Shown: one piece after another, positions 11,477-22,218 of the stretch
Layout: the number at the start of each line of letters is the position of its first letter
How positions within the stretch are numbered: position 1 is the stretch's first letter
Origin: Annulohypoxylon bovei var. microspora
Taxonomy: Eukaryota > Ascomycota > Sordariomycetes > Xylariales > Hypoxylaceae
DNA: 64,000 nucleotides
NCBI GenBank assembly: GCA_022836615.1
Contig: MU405210.1
Span: forward strand, 124,001-188,000
Direction: 5' to 3'
Notes under the pieces: generated by a model
The model's input: only the letters and a program-made list of their open reading frames with translations
The model's database searches: none
What the model was told of the DNA's origin: nothing
Translations under genes and position numbers: made by a program

Positions 11477-14222
11477 CTAGTCGTCCATGGGCGCGTCCAC
11501 GAGAGTGATGCCGCGGTCTAGTTCCGCAACTTTGCTGGTAGGCGTGCTGGGCACGCTCCCCAAAGCCGATGCTGAGGACGTCGTAACCCTGCGGCCGCCA
11601 ACAAATCGCGCGCCGCTGCGCCCTATGCTGTCTCGCTTCGAGAGTAGGGATTCGCCATTTGCGTGCTGCTTCGGCGAGTCCTCGCTCGTGCCATTAGTCT
11701 CCGATGATGGGCTCCCGTCGGGGACCTCGAGGCTGGACCGCTTCACCGTGTTTAGGCTGCCGAGGCTGCTGCGGTGGCGCTCGCTTGCCGTCGTTGGGCT
11801 GGCGATGGGGAACCTAGTCTCAGGTCCGCCTGTGCTCCTGTCGCGTCGGTGGCGAGATCCCGGGGCCGGGCTGGTAGCGCGACCGCGCGTCCCTACCTTT
11901 TCTAGGAGAGCGCGTTGCCTTTCCTCCATGTGGGCCCTCCTGTTGCTCTCGTCTGTGCTAATAGCTCGGGGTCGATTGTTGGTGATCGATCCAGAATGTG
12001 TAAGGCTTGACATGCGCTTCAGCTCGCTAAAGATGGCACTTTTGTGTGCAAATAGGTCGCGGACTAAGCGGTAAGCGTGTTTCTCCTCCATCGTCAACGA
12101 TGTTTCGGTACGAGGTCGCAAGATACAAGGAGCCATAGTTGTCGCAAGTTCGGTTACGTATTGCTCGTCTGCTGACGTCAAGTCTATCAGTCTCGTAAAA
12201 TGATTCATACAGGCGTCGAGAGTTGCGATGTTCGTGAGGCGTAGTTGTGAGAGTGTCTGCTGTAGCACGGCAACACGTGCTTCATCGGTGGTTTCTGACG
12301 TCGGGGTTTGGTAGATGGTTCTAATGATCTCATACACGTGAGAGGATACAAGCGAATCTAAAAATAATATTAGTCTCTATGAAACTATTCCAATCAGTCA
12401 AGTAGGGTATGGAATCAAACATACCAGGGAGTTCCAAGAGGTATAGCTTGAGCAAATGCGCAACTGTAGGGACGTCGAACTCGGAAAGCTCGTCGGTGGT
12501 GAAAGGTTTGCCATTATTGATCTTCACTCGCAACTTGTGAACCTGGGGAAGCTGGACTTCTGTAAGCCATACTCCCCTTCTTGCCTCGTCGCCTTCCAGA
12601 TCTGGATAGTGATTATCCAGATATGTCAAGATCGTAGTAACGATAATGGGGACACGCTTCTTGTCCGCCCGTGCCCTAGCCTCAAGATCCACACCAAACG
12701 TCTGCTCTTCGACCCTGTTGTAATAGTTCTCGTACGTGACAACCTTAGGAGCAAACCGGCCTGTTCTATAATTCTCTAGGAGGTATCGCAAATCTCCTGA
12801 AGGCTGTACGGTCTCTTGGTATAGGACCATGCGATCCACCGCAGACTGTAAGCTCGGGATGACATTTCCAATAGTGCCGGAAAAGTCGAGAATTACGGTC
12901 TTAATAGCCTTTAATCTATCCAACTCGCAACGCTCTAGGAATCGCAGATGCACAAAGATGGCCTCTTCTAGTTCGCAGCGCATCTCATCAAGCTTTCGGA
13001 CAGCAGCCTTGTACTTGTCATCAGACTCCCTCGCTTCGCGCCGGAGACGATCAGGAGGAGTCTCGTTGGGATACTGGCTGCCGAGGACATTCCAGCCAGA
13101 TAGATATTCGCTAACGGTGCCCACCGAGGGAGAGTCGTTCCCGTTTTCTGAAGGCATGGAAAACGTTCTTCCAAGTGACGCCTTCTTCTCGGGAACCCCT
13201 GAAAGTTGGAAGGCCTTCGGTCGCCACTGGTAAAACAGCTTCGAGCTGTTCGCAAAGTTGTTTCCAACATTACCAACGAGGCGAAGGAAACCGTTCGATA
13301 CCAAATCCTGACCGATCCGTTCGGCGTAACTGACGCTGGTTGTACCCATATGCCGTTGCATATACTCGACTATATCAGAACCAGACGATGTGTTCAGGTA
13401 TGTACCAAGGATAGGTACTTTTGTCTCTCCCATCTTTATCGTGCTGAGCATGTGGTTTAACACCTTCTTGACTTGCTCAGTCTGGTATGTCTCATCGCCG
13501 ATCTCGTATATCTCGTCCTCTTCCTCTTCTTCCTTATTTGTCGAGACCTTGATCTCGGGTATGTTCGGGTTCTGCTTAGGGCTCGTCTCCGGGTCTTGGA
13601 AAGCTAACTTGTTTTCCTCTTCCAGGTCCTCGGCAAGGCGACACTTGTTGAAATAGTTGCTCCTTAGCTTTCTTACTACCTCAGCTTGGCGATCGTGAGC
13701 CTTGATACGGGCCTGCAAGTCATCTTGCGAGTCTTGCATGCGGGATTCGTGAGCGTCGCACCATCGCGCAAACGGGTTTACGACTAGGTCTCTAATGCTC
13801 TGTGCAATTTTCTTATGGTTCTTTGCAGCATCTTCCATCTCGGTTCGAACGCCATCATATGCCTAAGCACACAAGAACGAAGGTTAGTTAGGGTATTCTA
13901 TAAAAATGTATCGAGAATGATGCGGTTCGTACTTTTCGCACACTTGCGCCGTCGTCACGCGAGAAGCCGCCGTTAATCTTATCAGCTGCGGGCGCAATAT
14001 CTCCAAGTCGCTGGCCGTAGACCTCCTCGGCTTCGGCTCGCATTCGGGCGATCATCAGAATTTGGCGATCCTCCTGGACTCCCTGCTGGAGCTTGGTGAA
14101 CAGAACACCCAGCCCTTGGGCATCGTTAGTCTTGGGTACAATATTAGATCTAGATGGCGATTTGTATCGCGCTCACCTGCGGCGTAGTCCGTGGACCAGA
14201 AAGAATCTGCGAACCCCGGCAT
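11477..14222 (-). CDS. RGD2: F-BAR / DEP / RhoGAP protein, Rgd2-like
   Basis: The domain order matches yeast Rgd2, a membrane-binding regulator of Rho-type GTPases. Exons 14222-14177, 14114-13933, 13862-12425 and 12357-11477 give 848 residues. An F-BAR region starts at the N-terminus (MPGFADSFWSTDYAAGLGVL, then the FARWCDAH block), is interrupted by a DEP domain at about residues 205-293 (GSDIVEYMQRHM, QDLVSNGFLRLVG), and resumes to about residue 450. A RhoGAP domain follows (about 465-660, LLKLYLLELPDSLVSSHVYE). The C-terminal 180 residues are Ser/Arg-rich and disordered. The usual arginine-finger motif (GIFRxSG) reads GVWLTEV at residues 506-512, and the usual PNLLRP reads PCILRP, so catalysis is doubtful. 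A short polyglutamate stretch precedes the DEP domain. It converges with APL5. Confidence 0.9.
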
Positions 14223-15702
14223 GGTGATGACGCAAGTCTTATCGAAACACCGATTGATGTTAGCCGCGTAGGCGTTTTAATGCTGATTCAAAACGAGAGG
14301 TAACTATGTCTTGACTCGTAGATGGAATTATAATAAGGCGCGAATATGGAAGTTGGTTCGTAATGCGATGTAGGACCAATGGCAGAAAAGGAGCCAGAAG
14401 CCAGCGAAGAATCAAGGGCAGCCGGGCGGTTAGAAAGTTACAAGTCGGAGGCGGAGGCGGGTATCACAAAATGGGAGGTAGTGTCACTATCTTAGAACAA
14501 CTGCGGGGGGTTAGAAGAAGAAATAGAACAAGAAGAATGATTATGGGAATCTGTTAGATTAGAGATGTGACTGTGGATGTATGCTACAAAGACGGAAGAC
14601 TAGATGCGAAATGTACAGAAAGAATGAATGATAAAACACGACTTGCAGTTGTCTCCATATGTTTCTGTCTCGCTCTTCGTTTTTTTTTTTCTACGAAATC
14701 CTCGCCGCCAATAAAGCACCTGGAAGAAAAGCTTGGACAGCGAAAAATAGCTGAAGCTTAAGAGATCATTGGTCCAAGGTCGGACCTGCAGTCTCCAGGG
14801 GGGTTTTAGGGCAATGGAGTTTCCCTTTGTTTGTAGATTTCTAGGTACTTTACTTGGGTAATTGTACCTGCTGCAAGCGCCTGGTACTACATATGTAAGT
14901 ACCTTTAACTGAAACTCTATTACGTATGTAGCTGAAGTGCCCAGATGGTTATGGGGCGGGTTACATTATATCCAAGTACCGTCCCGGGCCCGCTGACGAC
15001 ATGAGAACAAGAAAGAATAGCCCTGTAAGAAACGGTTTCATCTGAACTTTTTGGGCATCGGCCCTGTCGAGCCTTAAGCGGTACGTAAGCAGCATAGGCA
15101 GCTGCCGGGGTCACAAGAGGCCTCTCGATTATCGATATTTAACAAGTTCGTACTCTGTAATTAGATCTAATTATATCCCATTTTTAGAATATATAACCGT
15201 ATAGGCGGTCAGGCGTATACTACTATGTAACGCTTAGTTAGATAATGTCTTAGACAATTAGTTTCGTTGTTGAAACAGAAACTCGACCTCATGAACGTAA
15301 ATGAACACATGCGAAACTCATATACATATTTCCAACATTGAACCCCGTGGCAAGATACCTACATACAAATATGTAGATGATGAGGTGTTAGTTCCGATTA
15401 TGTTGCAGTTGCGGATTGCAGTTCCCTTAATCAATCAAATTAGGACTGGGTACTTAGGTACTTCGTAGTTAGGTGTCAAACCTCGGGAGTGTTGCAGTCG
15501 GGTGTAACTCCGATTAAGACTTCCAAGTTCAGATAACTCAAGATAGGTAGGTAGGTAGCTTTGTAAGCTGCCGGTTACTATCTCAACCGTCCAAACCGTC
15601 TCACTTCTTCCCCTATCACACGGACACAACATTGAACACAAGAAACTGAGACAATTATACTTGTCTAGGTAGGTAGTTGTTGAAATTGTTATTCTCCTCA
15701 GT
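14223..15702. other. Intergenic region upstream of both the Rgd2-like gene and the M19 dipeptidase
   Basis: About 1.5 kb between divergent genes, presumably carrying both promoters. It is AT-rich around 15120-15300 and has TAGGTAGG words at 15545-15560 and 15665-15680 close to the dipeptidase start. No coding region was recognised. Confidence 0.55.
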
Positions 15703-17193
15703 ATGTACGAGAAGACAGCGCTTAAGGTCGACGATGCAGCGCCCGTTCGCTCTCGGCCTTCACTCGCGAGGAAGGCAATCCTCATTGCTACATCCCTATT
15801 GGTCCTAGGCACATTGCTACACCCAACTTCGCGATGCCATCACCCACTATCAAAAGCCTATTCTCACTTTAGCCCGAAGTCTGTCGAACAGAGAGTTCAG
15901 AAGATTCTCTCAGAAACACCGTTGATAGGTAGATTTAATTTAACTCCTCGGCCACTCAGGGTAAACAACTAATAGCTTCCAAGACGGCCATAATGACTTT
16001 GCTATCTTCATCCGGTTCATGTATAACAATCACATCTATAACGAAACTTTCACAAAGCCATTTGAAGAAGGAGGTCTTCCGATGCATGTCGACCTCCCCA
16101 GATTAAGGGAGGGTCAAAACGGAGGTGCTTTCTGGAGTGTCTTCACTCCGTGTCCCGCAAATGGATCGGATTGGTCGGATGAGAACTATGCTCCCAGTGT
16201 CCAACTCACTCTCCAGCAGATCGATCTTATGACGCGACTACAAAGTGCTTATCCAAAAGAATTCTCCGGAATTCCGCTAGACTCTAAGTCTGCTGTAGAA
16301 TCATTCAAGAAGGGCAAATTCATCTCACCCTTGGGGATCGAGGGGCTCCACCAAATCGGCAACTCGATTGCCAACTTGCGCCGCTACCACGCCCTAGGAG
16401 TCCGCTATGCTACTCTGACGCACAACTGCGGTAACATATTTGCCGATGCAGCTCTCTGGGAAACCCCGTTTGGCAAGGCTCCCCCGGTATGGGGCGGTGT
16501 CTCTCCTAAGGGTAGACAGCTAATCAACGAGATGAACCGTATCGGCATGATAGTCGACCTATCCCATGTTAGCGTGGACACGATGAGGGACGTCCTAGGT
16601 GGTAGTGAAGGATGGACAGGCAGTAAAGCCCCCATCATGTTCAGCCATAGCTCTGCCTACTCGGTGTGCCCTCATCCTCGCAACGTGCCTGATGACATAC
16701 TTCAACTCGTGAAGGAGAAGAACTCGATTGTTATGGGTATGTTAGTAGAAAACTCTACTTTGAGCCTGTGCTGATCGTCATAGTAAATTTTGCTCCCGAT
16801 TTTGTCAGTTGTGTCGATAAGGGCGCCGAAAATGGCGTTCCCGAATTCTTCCCTGAGAATAACACCCTCTCTCATGTGGTCGACCATATCGAACACATTG
16901 GTAATCTGATTGGATATGACCACGTTGGTCTAGGGAGTGACTTTGACGGCATCCCAGCCGGTCCCGAGGGATTGACTGATGTATCCAAGTACCCGGACCT
17001 CATCGCAGAGCTACTGCGCCGTGGAGTTTCGGACGAGAACGCGGGCAAGATTGCAGGCGGTAACATCTTACGAGTCTGGGGAGACGTTGAGAAGGTAGCT
17101 GCAAAGTTGCAGGCAGAAGGAGAGCCCGTGATGGAAGATGACCTGTCAGATTTACGTGAGGCAGAGGTCTATTTCTCTGGCATATCGGACTGA
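15703..17193 (+). CDS. Membrane dipeptidase, peptidase family M19
   Basis: Renal-dipeptidase-type zinc enzyme that hydrolyses dipeptides. Exons 15703-15928, 15984-16736 and 16784-17193 give 462 residues. A short cytosolic N-terminus is followed by one hydrophobic segment (about residues 24-41, ILIATSLLVLG), so the catalytic domain should sit outside the cytosol as a type II membrane protein. Zinc ligands and motifs of the family are present: DGHND at 76-80 (His78, Asp80), GIEGLHQ (bridging Glu, about 196), DLSHVS (about 270) and FSHSSAYSVC (about 293), plus NVPDD, GSDFDG and DVSKYPDLIAELLRRG. The first intron must be removed to make the DGHND motif. Some M19 genes belong to epipolythiodioxopiperazine clusters, but nothing around this one suggests a cluster, and the N-terminal anchor is like that of stand-alone homologues. 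Confidence 0.92.
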
Positions 17194-17663
17194 GCGAGTC
17201 TGTGTGGTCTTGAATTTTTATTTCTTGTATCTCATGATGCTTTACTGATAAATTAGCCTGCAATCACTCACAGTGGGGTGGTCAACTCCTTAAAATAATC
17301 GATCAGATGTCAGTGTGGGCAGTGTGGGCAGTGTGGTCAAAATATGGTCATATGATGTCTTACATAGACGTGGGCAACGTGATTAAATTGGCAGTCCTCC
17401 ACTCATGTAAGATACTGTTTGCAGATTTATACGAGGTTTCTAATATATTTAAAATGTAGCTGTTACATTTAGCTGCACAAGGGAACAACGTCCTTAGACT
17501 AGTTTATAGTCAGTGTGTCTATTCTCAGCTCCTCCTATCGATGGGGGTCCAGAATCTGCTATAAACATCCATTCAACGCCTTTCCTAACGACACCCCTGA
17601 AGGCGATTATGGAGCACATTTCGTTCCCATATTCTTATGCTAAATACTCTCGGGGAAATGAGT
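17194..17663. other. Convergent spacer with a 9-bp tandem repeat
   Basis: About 470 bp between the 3' ends of the dipeptidase and uS13m. It contains three copies of CAGTGTGGG at 17311-17336. Nothing else was seen. Confidence 0.6.
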
Positions 17664-18158
17664 TTAAATCTTGGAATGTGTTCCTCCTCTCTCGAGGCAG
17701 TTGAGCCTCTTCGCGGTCTCGATCTGCCCTCTTGTATTCTGTCCGCGCACAGGTAGACCCATAGCATGCCGTCTTCCTCTATACGTTCCCATGTCTCTTA
17801 GCCGTTTGATATTATCCTGTACTATTCGCCTAGCGTCGTTTTCTATTGTCATGGTCGATAATTCGGCTGTCAGGGCTGTGATCGTTCTCGGGGCAACAGT
17901 GCCGAGTCTGGCGAGCGGGTGTATCGTATACTTGGCCAAGATGCGTGCAGAGGCTTGTGGACCAAGGCCATAGAAAGTCTCTAGTGCTTTCTGTGTAATT
18001 CGTTCTCGTTAGGAGTACTGTCTATCAAATCATTGGTGTAAGAAGGCTACCTTGACCAACTTCTGCTCGTGGAAGTTGACTCCCATAATGAACACCTATG
18101 CTGGGTTAGTAGCTGTATCTTATAGGAAAGAGCTATAATGTTCTAGAGAACTTACCAT
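17664..18158 (-). CDS. SWS2: Mitochondrial small-subunit ribosomal protein uS13m
   Basis: This is the S13-family protein of the mitochondrial small ribosomal subunit, which binds the head of the rRNA. Three exons (18158-18156, 18095-18051, 17990-17664) give 124 residues. The protein starts MVFIMGVNFHEQKLVK, continues KALETFYGLGPQASARILAK (helix-two-turn-helix region) and ends with the family signature RLRDMGTYRGRRHAMGLPVR followed by GQNTRGQ. Exon 1 consists of the ATG alone, with GTAAGT directly after it; the conserved MVFI start supports this. Unspliced RNA reads 12 codons to a stop. The length matches fungal homologues. The gene diverges from the cyclophilin gene. Confidence 0.92.
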
Positions 18159-18618
18159 CTTGAGCGAATTAGCACAAGGGTGCTACTATGTGTTGTCGCG
18201 ATAGTGTTCTTAAAGTTTGTGGTGATAGAAGAAAGATTGAGGCATTCTATCAATTTACTGAATGACGCGCTCTTGTGATTGGTTTATCTGGAATCTGAGC
18301 AATCCATACTCCATTCGATAAGCTGATAGGCCTCAAACCGTTAGTATGCTAAAGTATAGTGGACCCCGCATTCAACCGGTGGTACAATACATACTGTAGG
18401 TACCTTACTAGCCTGTGACGGTTCAGGGGTCCGTTTTTGGTTGCGACAGCTCTAACGTTGAAACGTCGCTTCAATTGAGCTTGTGTGTCCTTTCCATTTC
18501 CCCTTTCTTATTTATTTCTTCTTGGTTGAAACAGGACCAATTCCTCGAGACATTCCCAATTATCACACTCAATCTGTTCCAATTTGTCTGAGGGGTGCTG
18601 TTATTACCTCCATTCACC
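18159..18618. other. uS13m / cyclophilin B divergent promoter region
   Basis: About 460 bp shared by two divergent genes. Pyrimidine-rich sequence precedes the cyclophilin ATG (18481-18530). No other gene was recognised. Confidence 0.55.
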
Positions 18619-19660
18619 ATGTTTAACCTCCGCCGACTTTTCGTCGGCGCCCTGCTGCTGGTCGGTGTAAGCGTTATCTGCTTCTCCCAGACGGCCGAGG
18701 CTGCCAAGGGCCCAAAGATCACCCACAAGGTTTACTTCGACATTACTCATGGCGATGAGCCTCTTGGCCGCATTGTTATGGGTCTCTACGGAAAGACTGT
18801 CCCCAAGACCGCTGAGAACTTCCGAGCTCTAGCTACTGGAGAGAAGGGTTTCGGCTACGAAGGGTCTACTTTCCACCGAGTCATCAAGTCGTTCATGATC
18901 CAGGGAGGTGACTTCACCAAGGGCGATGGCACTGGTGGCAAGTCGAGTAAGCAAAAATGGTCTCGTATAGAATGTGTAGGAGAAAATGCTAATTGCTTGT
19001 TTCAACAGTCTACGGCGAGAAGTTTCCTGACGAGAACTTCAAGCTGAAGCACTCCAAGGAGGGTCTCCTATCCATGGCGAACGCTGGCAAGGACACCAAC
19101 GGCTCTCAGTTCTTCATTACTACCGTCATCACCTCGTAAGGCTTCCCAAATCGACTGCAAAAATCAGACAGCATATATGGAATATAGCTAACAGAATTAG
19201 GTGGCTCGATGGAAAGCACGTTGTATTTGGCGAGGTGCTTGAGGGTTTCGACATTGTCAAGTTAATTGAGGGTGCCAAGACCAAGCCCGGTGACAAGCCG
19301 GAGCAGACGATCAAGATTGCTAAGAGTGGCGAGCTTGAGGTGCCCCCTGAAGGTATCCACGTTGAGCTATAAACACAAAATTCCCAAGCCGTACTCGTCT
19401 CGCCTTCCTCGTCGTTTTCTTACTGATACGTCTACCCCGCGGTTCCAGGTTTAAACGGAAATTCTGAATGGGCTGCAGGATATTCCACCGAAGAGACCGC
19501 ACCCACTGAGCCAGTGGAGACCGCTGTTCCCTCTGCCGGGTGGTCGGTCTTCCAAAAGGCACTATTCTTCGGTGTTATCGTTGCTGCCTTTGCATTTTAC
19601 CTGCGTCTGTCAAAACGGAGAGGCGAGCAAGACGCCGCTTATGAGAAGACGATGGCATAG
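18619..19660 (+). CDS. CPR2: Peptidyl-prolyl cis-trans isomerase B (ER cyclophilin), with optional C-terminal membrane anchor
   Basis: Secretory-pathway cyclophilin that catalyses proline isomerisation during protein folding. The signal peptide is residues 1-28 (hydrophobic FVGALLLVGVSVICF). The cyclophilin domain follows, with catalytic and ligand residues in FHRVIKSFMIQGGDF, GSQFFITT and SWLDGKHVVFGEV. Exons 18619-18946, 19009-19135, 19201-19352 and 19449-19660 give 272 residues with a hydrophobic segment at 240-254 and a basic tail, i.e. a membrane-anchored form. If the last intron (19353-19448, weak GTATCC donor) is kept, translation continues in frame and stops at 19370-19372, giving 208 residues ending GIHVEL, whose last four residues resemble the HDEL retrieval signal. 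Both outputs look sensible. The symbol is by family only; orthology to a particular yeast CPR gene is not certain. Confidence 0.9.
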
Positions 19661-19830
19661 ATGATGTTTGGATTTATAGTTCCTAAAAAATGAAATACGT
19701 GCTGCATTTGGTGTGACAATGGTTCATTTATCAATGGTGTATGGGATATATCTGTGTCGCGGTTGTTCTTGATATTGGCTGTCTTCATCACGTGTGACTT
19801 ATAAAAACTTTCGTAAATTTTGGCGCCAGT

Positions 19831-19840
19831 TAAAATTTTA
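19831..19840. promoter_or_regulatory. RRPE-like TAAAATTTTA palindrome upstream of TRM112
   Basis: A perfect AT palindrome with an AAAATTTT core lies 53 bp before the TRM112 ATG. In yeasts the RRPE element (core AAAATTTT) marks ribosome-biogenesis promoters. Assignment here is by resemblance only. Confidence 0.3.
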
Positions 19841-19892
19841 GACTTATGAGAAATTCGAAAAAAATCTTGTCGCATCTCAACCACACGCCGAG

Positions 19893-20391
19893 ATGAAGGT
19901 CCTAAGTCTCAATTTCTTGACCTGCGCGGTCAAAGCCTGCAAGAGCTCCTCTACTTCGTATCCGCTGCACCCAAAAGACGCAGAGCTGGTGCAGGACGAT
20001 ATCGAGGTGAACGCCCAACTCTTAATAAATTTGCTGCCCCGCATCGACTGGACGGCTTTGTCCACCACCGCTGCTGAGGTACGTAGTATTGTCATAACCT
20101 CCTTGAACTCTGTTTACATATCTCTTTGAAATATGACGAGTAGAGTAAATGAAATAAAATACACTATGCATAAAATGCTAAAATTTTCACTAGCTCGGCT
20201 TCCCAGCCTTGCCGCCGCAGCCCCCGTCTGTGGAGGAGCTGCAGAGCGACGAGAAGACGCTGAAGGACTTGCACAACTTGCTCATGGAGACGCAGATCAT
20301 GGAGGGCAAGCTCGTGTGCGCAAACTGCGGTCACGAGTACGCCGTCCGCGAGGGTATCGCTAACTTCCTGTTGCCGAGTCACTTAGTCTGA
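19893..20391 (+). CDS. TRM112: Trm112, zinc-binding activator of rRNA/tRNA/eRF1 methyltransferases
   Basis: Trm112 is the small obligate partner of Trm9, Trm11, Mtq2 and Bud23, which methylate tRNA, release factor and 18S rRNA. Two exons (19893-20078 and 20194-20391; 115-nt intron) give 127 residues. The zinc-site cysteines of the family are all present: Cys11 and Cys16 in LNFLTCAVKAC near the start, and CANC close to the end. The C-terminus EYAVREGIANFLLPSHLV is the family signature that contacts the methyltransferases. The gene lies on the same strand 232 bp downstream of the cyclophilin gene and converges with BIG1. Confidence 0.94.
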
Positions 20392-20803
20392 GGAAGCTTT
20401 TCAACCCTCTACGAACTAAACTAAACTAGACTTGAGATGGGGATATTGACGATACCACTAAGACGGCTAAACAAAAGTCCAAGACTTGGGAAGGCGTTCT
20501 GGAGTTAAGCTACGACTAAGATGCGAGTACTAGGTAGATATCTTATTAGGTTGCAGGGTGGAAAATATCAGGGGCGAAAAGGAAAAAGTTGTAGTCGATT
20601 CGATTTCTAGTTGCATATATCTACAGTCTCCTTCCATCTGATAAATGATGCCTTGCCGTAAACGAAGTCTCATTCAAACTTCTAATGCTACCCATTACCC
20701 GGACTCCGATGACCCAATAGTACACTACGTAAATTACAGCCTCGATACACCATCCACTAGATTGGACTTGGACTGGGTTGCTTCGGTATAGATGTTCCAC
20801 CTA
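20392..20803. other. Convergent spacer between TRM112 and BIG1
   Basis: About 410 bp holding two 3' UTRs. I see no gene or repeat in it. Confidence 0.55.
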
Positions 20804-21782
20804 CTACTGCTTCTTTTGCGCAGCAGGGCCCATATCCTTATCGAAGGCGCCGTAAGGGACCTCGAGGCTGGCAACGCCAAGGAGGCCAACGTAGAGGATA
20901 GACATAAGAATGATGGAAGCGACTAAAGCTGTGAAGATGCCTGTATGTTGCTTATTAGTATGAGAGCTCATTGGTATGCAGTAAATTTGTTAGGCTGACC
21001 TGGAGTAAAGTACTGGTACTTCTCGAACAGAGGTAGGCTTTGGCTGTTGTTCTTGGCCCGCTGTTGGATAAGATGTAGGTCTCTCTTTAGTTCTTCGTGT
21101 ACGGTATTTTGAAATTCGGCGTGATAGGCCTGGGGGGTCTCGGTTCGAGGACCACCCGCGTAGAGGATAGTGTAGGAACCCTCTCTCTCGTATTGCTCTA
21201 GAACCATACCAAGCTCGCCGTCTATATTATGTCAATGACACTGTTTTGATGATAGTCATATAATGTAATTACCGTTATCCTTTAGCGTCCGGGCGCCGTT
21301 GGTCGATGGAAGAGGTGCGAGTTCGAGTTCGTCAATGAACGGCTGCACCACCCCCTCGCAAGATTTTTGGATATATGCCGATACATCTTTTAAGTCTAGC
21401 TGTCCGGCTACCTCTGAGACGGTGTATCGAGTCTGAGCCTTCTCCAACGATCGACGAAGATTCGGTACTGCGTCTTTCGCGCTCAGGTCGTTCGCGTTGA
21501 GGTTCGGCTGGGAGACGACGAGATACCGTTCGGTCGGGCATCCCGAGAGGAGCTTCTGGATAGAGGCAGAAACATCTCCGTTGGACTGTATTTGCGCTTG
21601 GTTAGATGGCCGTTCCAGTCTAATTTGTACGAGATTAGCTACATCCTATGCATTCTGAATAGAGGTTGGTGTCGTGTTGCATACTCAGCCGTCGAGAACA
21701 GGAGGAAAGGGGATGAATCCGAGAATGCGTGCGCGGAAGCGCAGCAAGCTGCCAAAGTTGCGGCAGTCCTGGACAGACGCAT
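20804..21782 (-). CDS. BIG1: BIG1, ER membrane protein of cell-wall beta-1,6-glucan synthesis (V-ATPase Ac45/Voa1-type)
   Basis: Big1 is an ER type I membrane protein needed for normal beta-1,6-glucan and related to V-ATPase accessory subunits. Exons 21782-21685, 21619-21273, 21221-21000 and 20940-20804 give 267 residues. The N-terminus MRLSRTAATLAACCASAHAF is a clear signal peptide followed by SSPFLLFSTAE, the usual family start. The lumenal domain has CPTERYLVVSQP. The C-terminus has FEKYQYFTPG, one membrane segment (FTALVASIILMSILYVGLLG), then SLEVPYGAFDKDMGPAAQKKQ; the KKxx-type ending is typical of ER residents and of this family. Intron 1 (21684-21620) was placed at ATTAG because only this acceptor keeps the frame into the conserved CPTERY block. 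The gene diverges from RRP17. Confidence 0.9.
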
Positions 21783-22218
21783 TGTATTATCGAGCCTCTT
21801 GCGGGTGAATGTTTGGTTGTTGTTAAATGATGATAAAGAGAATGAGGCTTAAGCTTAGAAGGCTGAAGCTCTTTCCAAGTTGACGTTTGGCTACTAATTC
21901 AGCAAGGACGGGACGGAGATACACGGCGTGTTCCACCCAATCAATTGGTGCAGCTACGGCGGCATTTGGGGTCTACAGGCTCTGCAAGATCCCTGTATGT
22001 GCTGAAACCTGCCCGCTAACGGACGGCGGGGCGGGCTGATAGTGCAAAAAAGTACCTAAACCTACAACTGTTTGAATCCCTAAATTTTCATAAATCATTG
22101 CGATCACTTTCTTAACTTCGAACTTTGAAGATATACCTACATAGCCTTCAGCTTTCTGCATAATACATAATTACAAGATTTAACATATAAATCAAGACTT
22201 TTTTCTTGCATTCCAATA
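21783..22218. other. BIG1 / RRP17 divergent promoter region
   Basis: About 435 bp shared by two divergent genes. It contains an RRPE-like TAAATTTTCA at 22081-22090, about 130 bp before the RRP17 ATG. No coding region was seen. Confidence 0.5.
22081..22090. promoter_or_regulatory. RRPE-like TAAATTTTCA upstream of RRP17
   Basis: On the minus strand it reads TGAAAATTTA, near the yeast RRPE core TGAAAATTTT, about 130 bp before the RRP17 ATG. Assignment by resemblance only. Confidence 0.25.

Noticed and set aside
11487..12074. A 195-codon plus-strand open frame over the Rgd2-like gene
   Set aside because: Antisense to the Ser/Arg-rich C-terminus of the RhoGAP protein; the sense strand has spliced, conserved domains.
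15703..17193. M19 dipeptidase as a marker of a toxin-type secondary-metabolite cluster
   Set aside because: No synthetase, oxidase or transporter of such a pathway is adjacent; neighbours are housekeeping genes and the protein has a membrane anchor.
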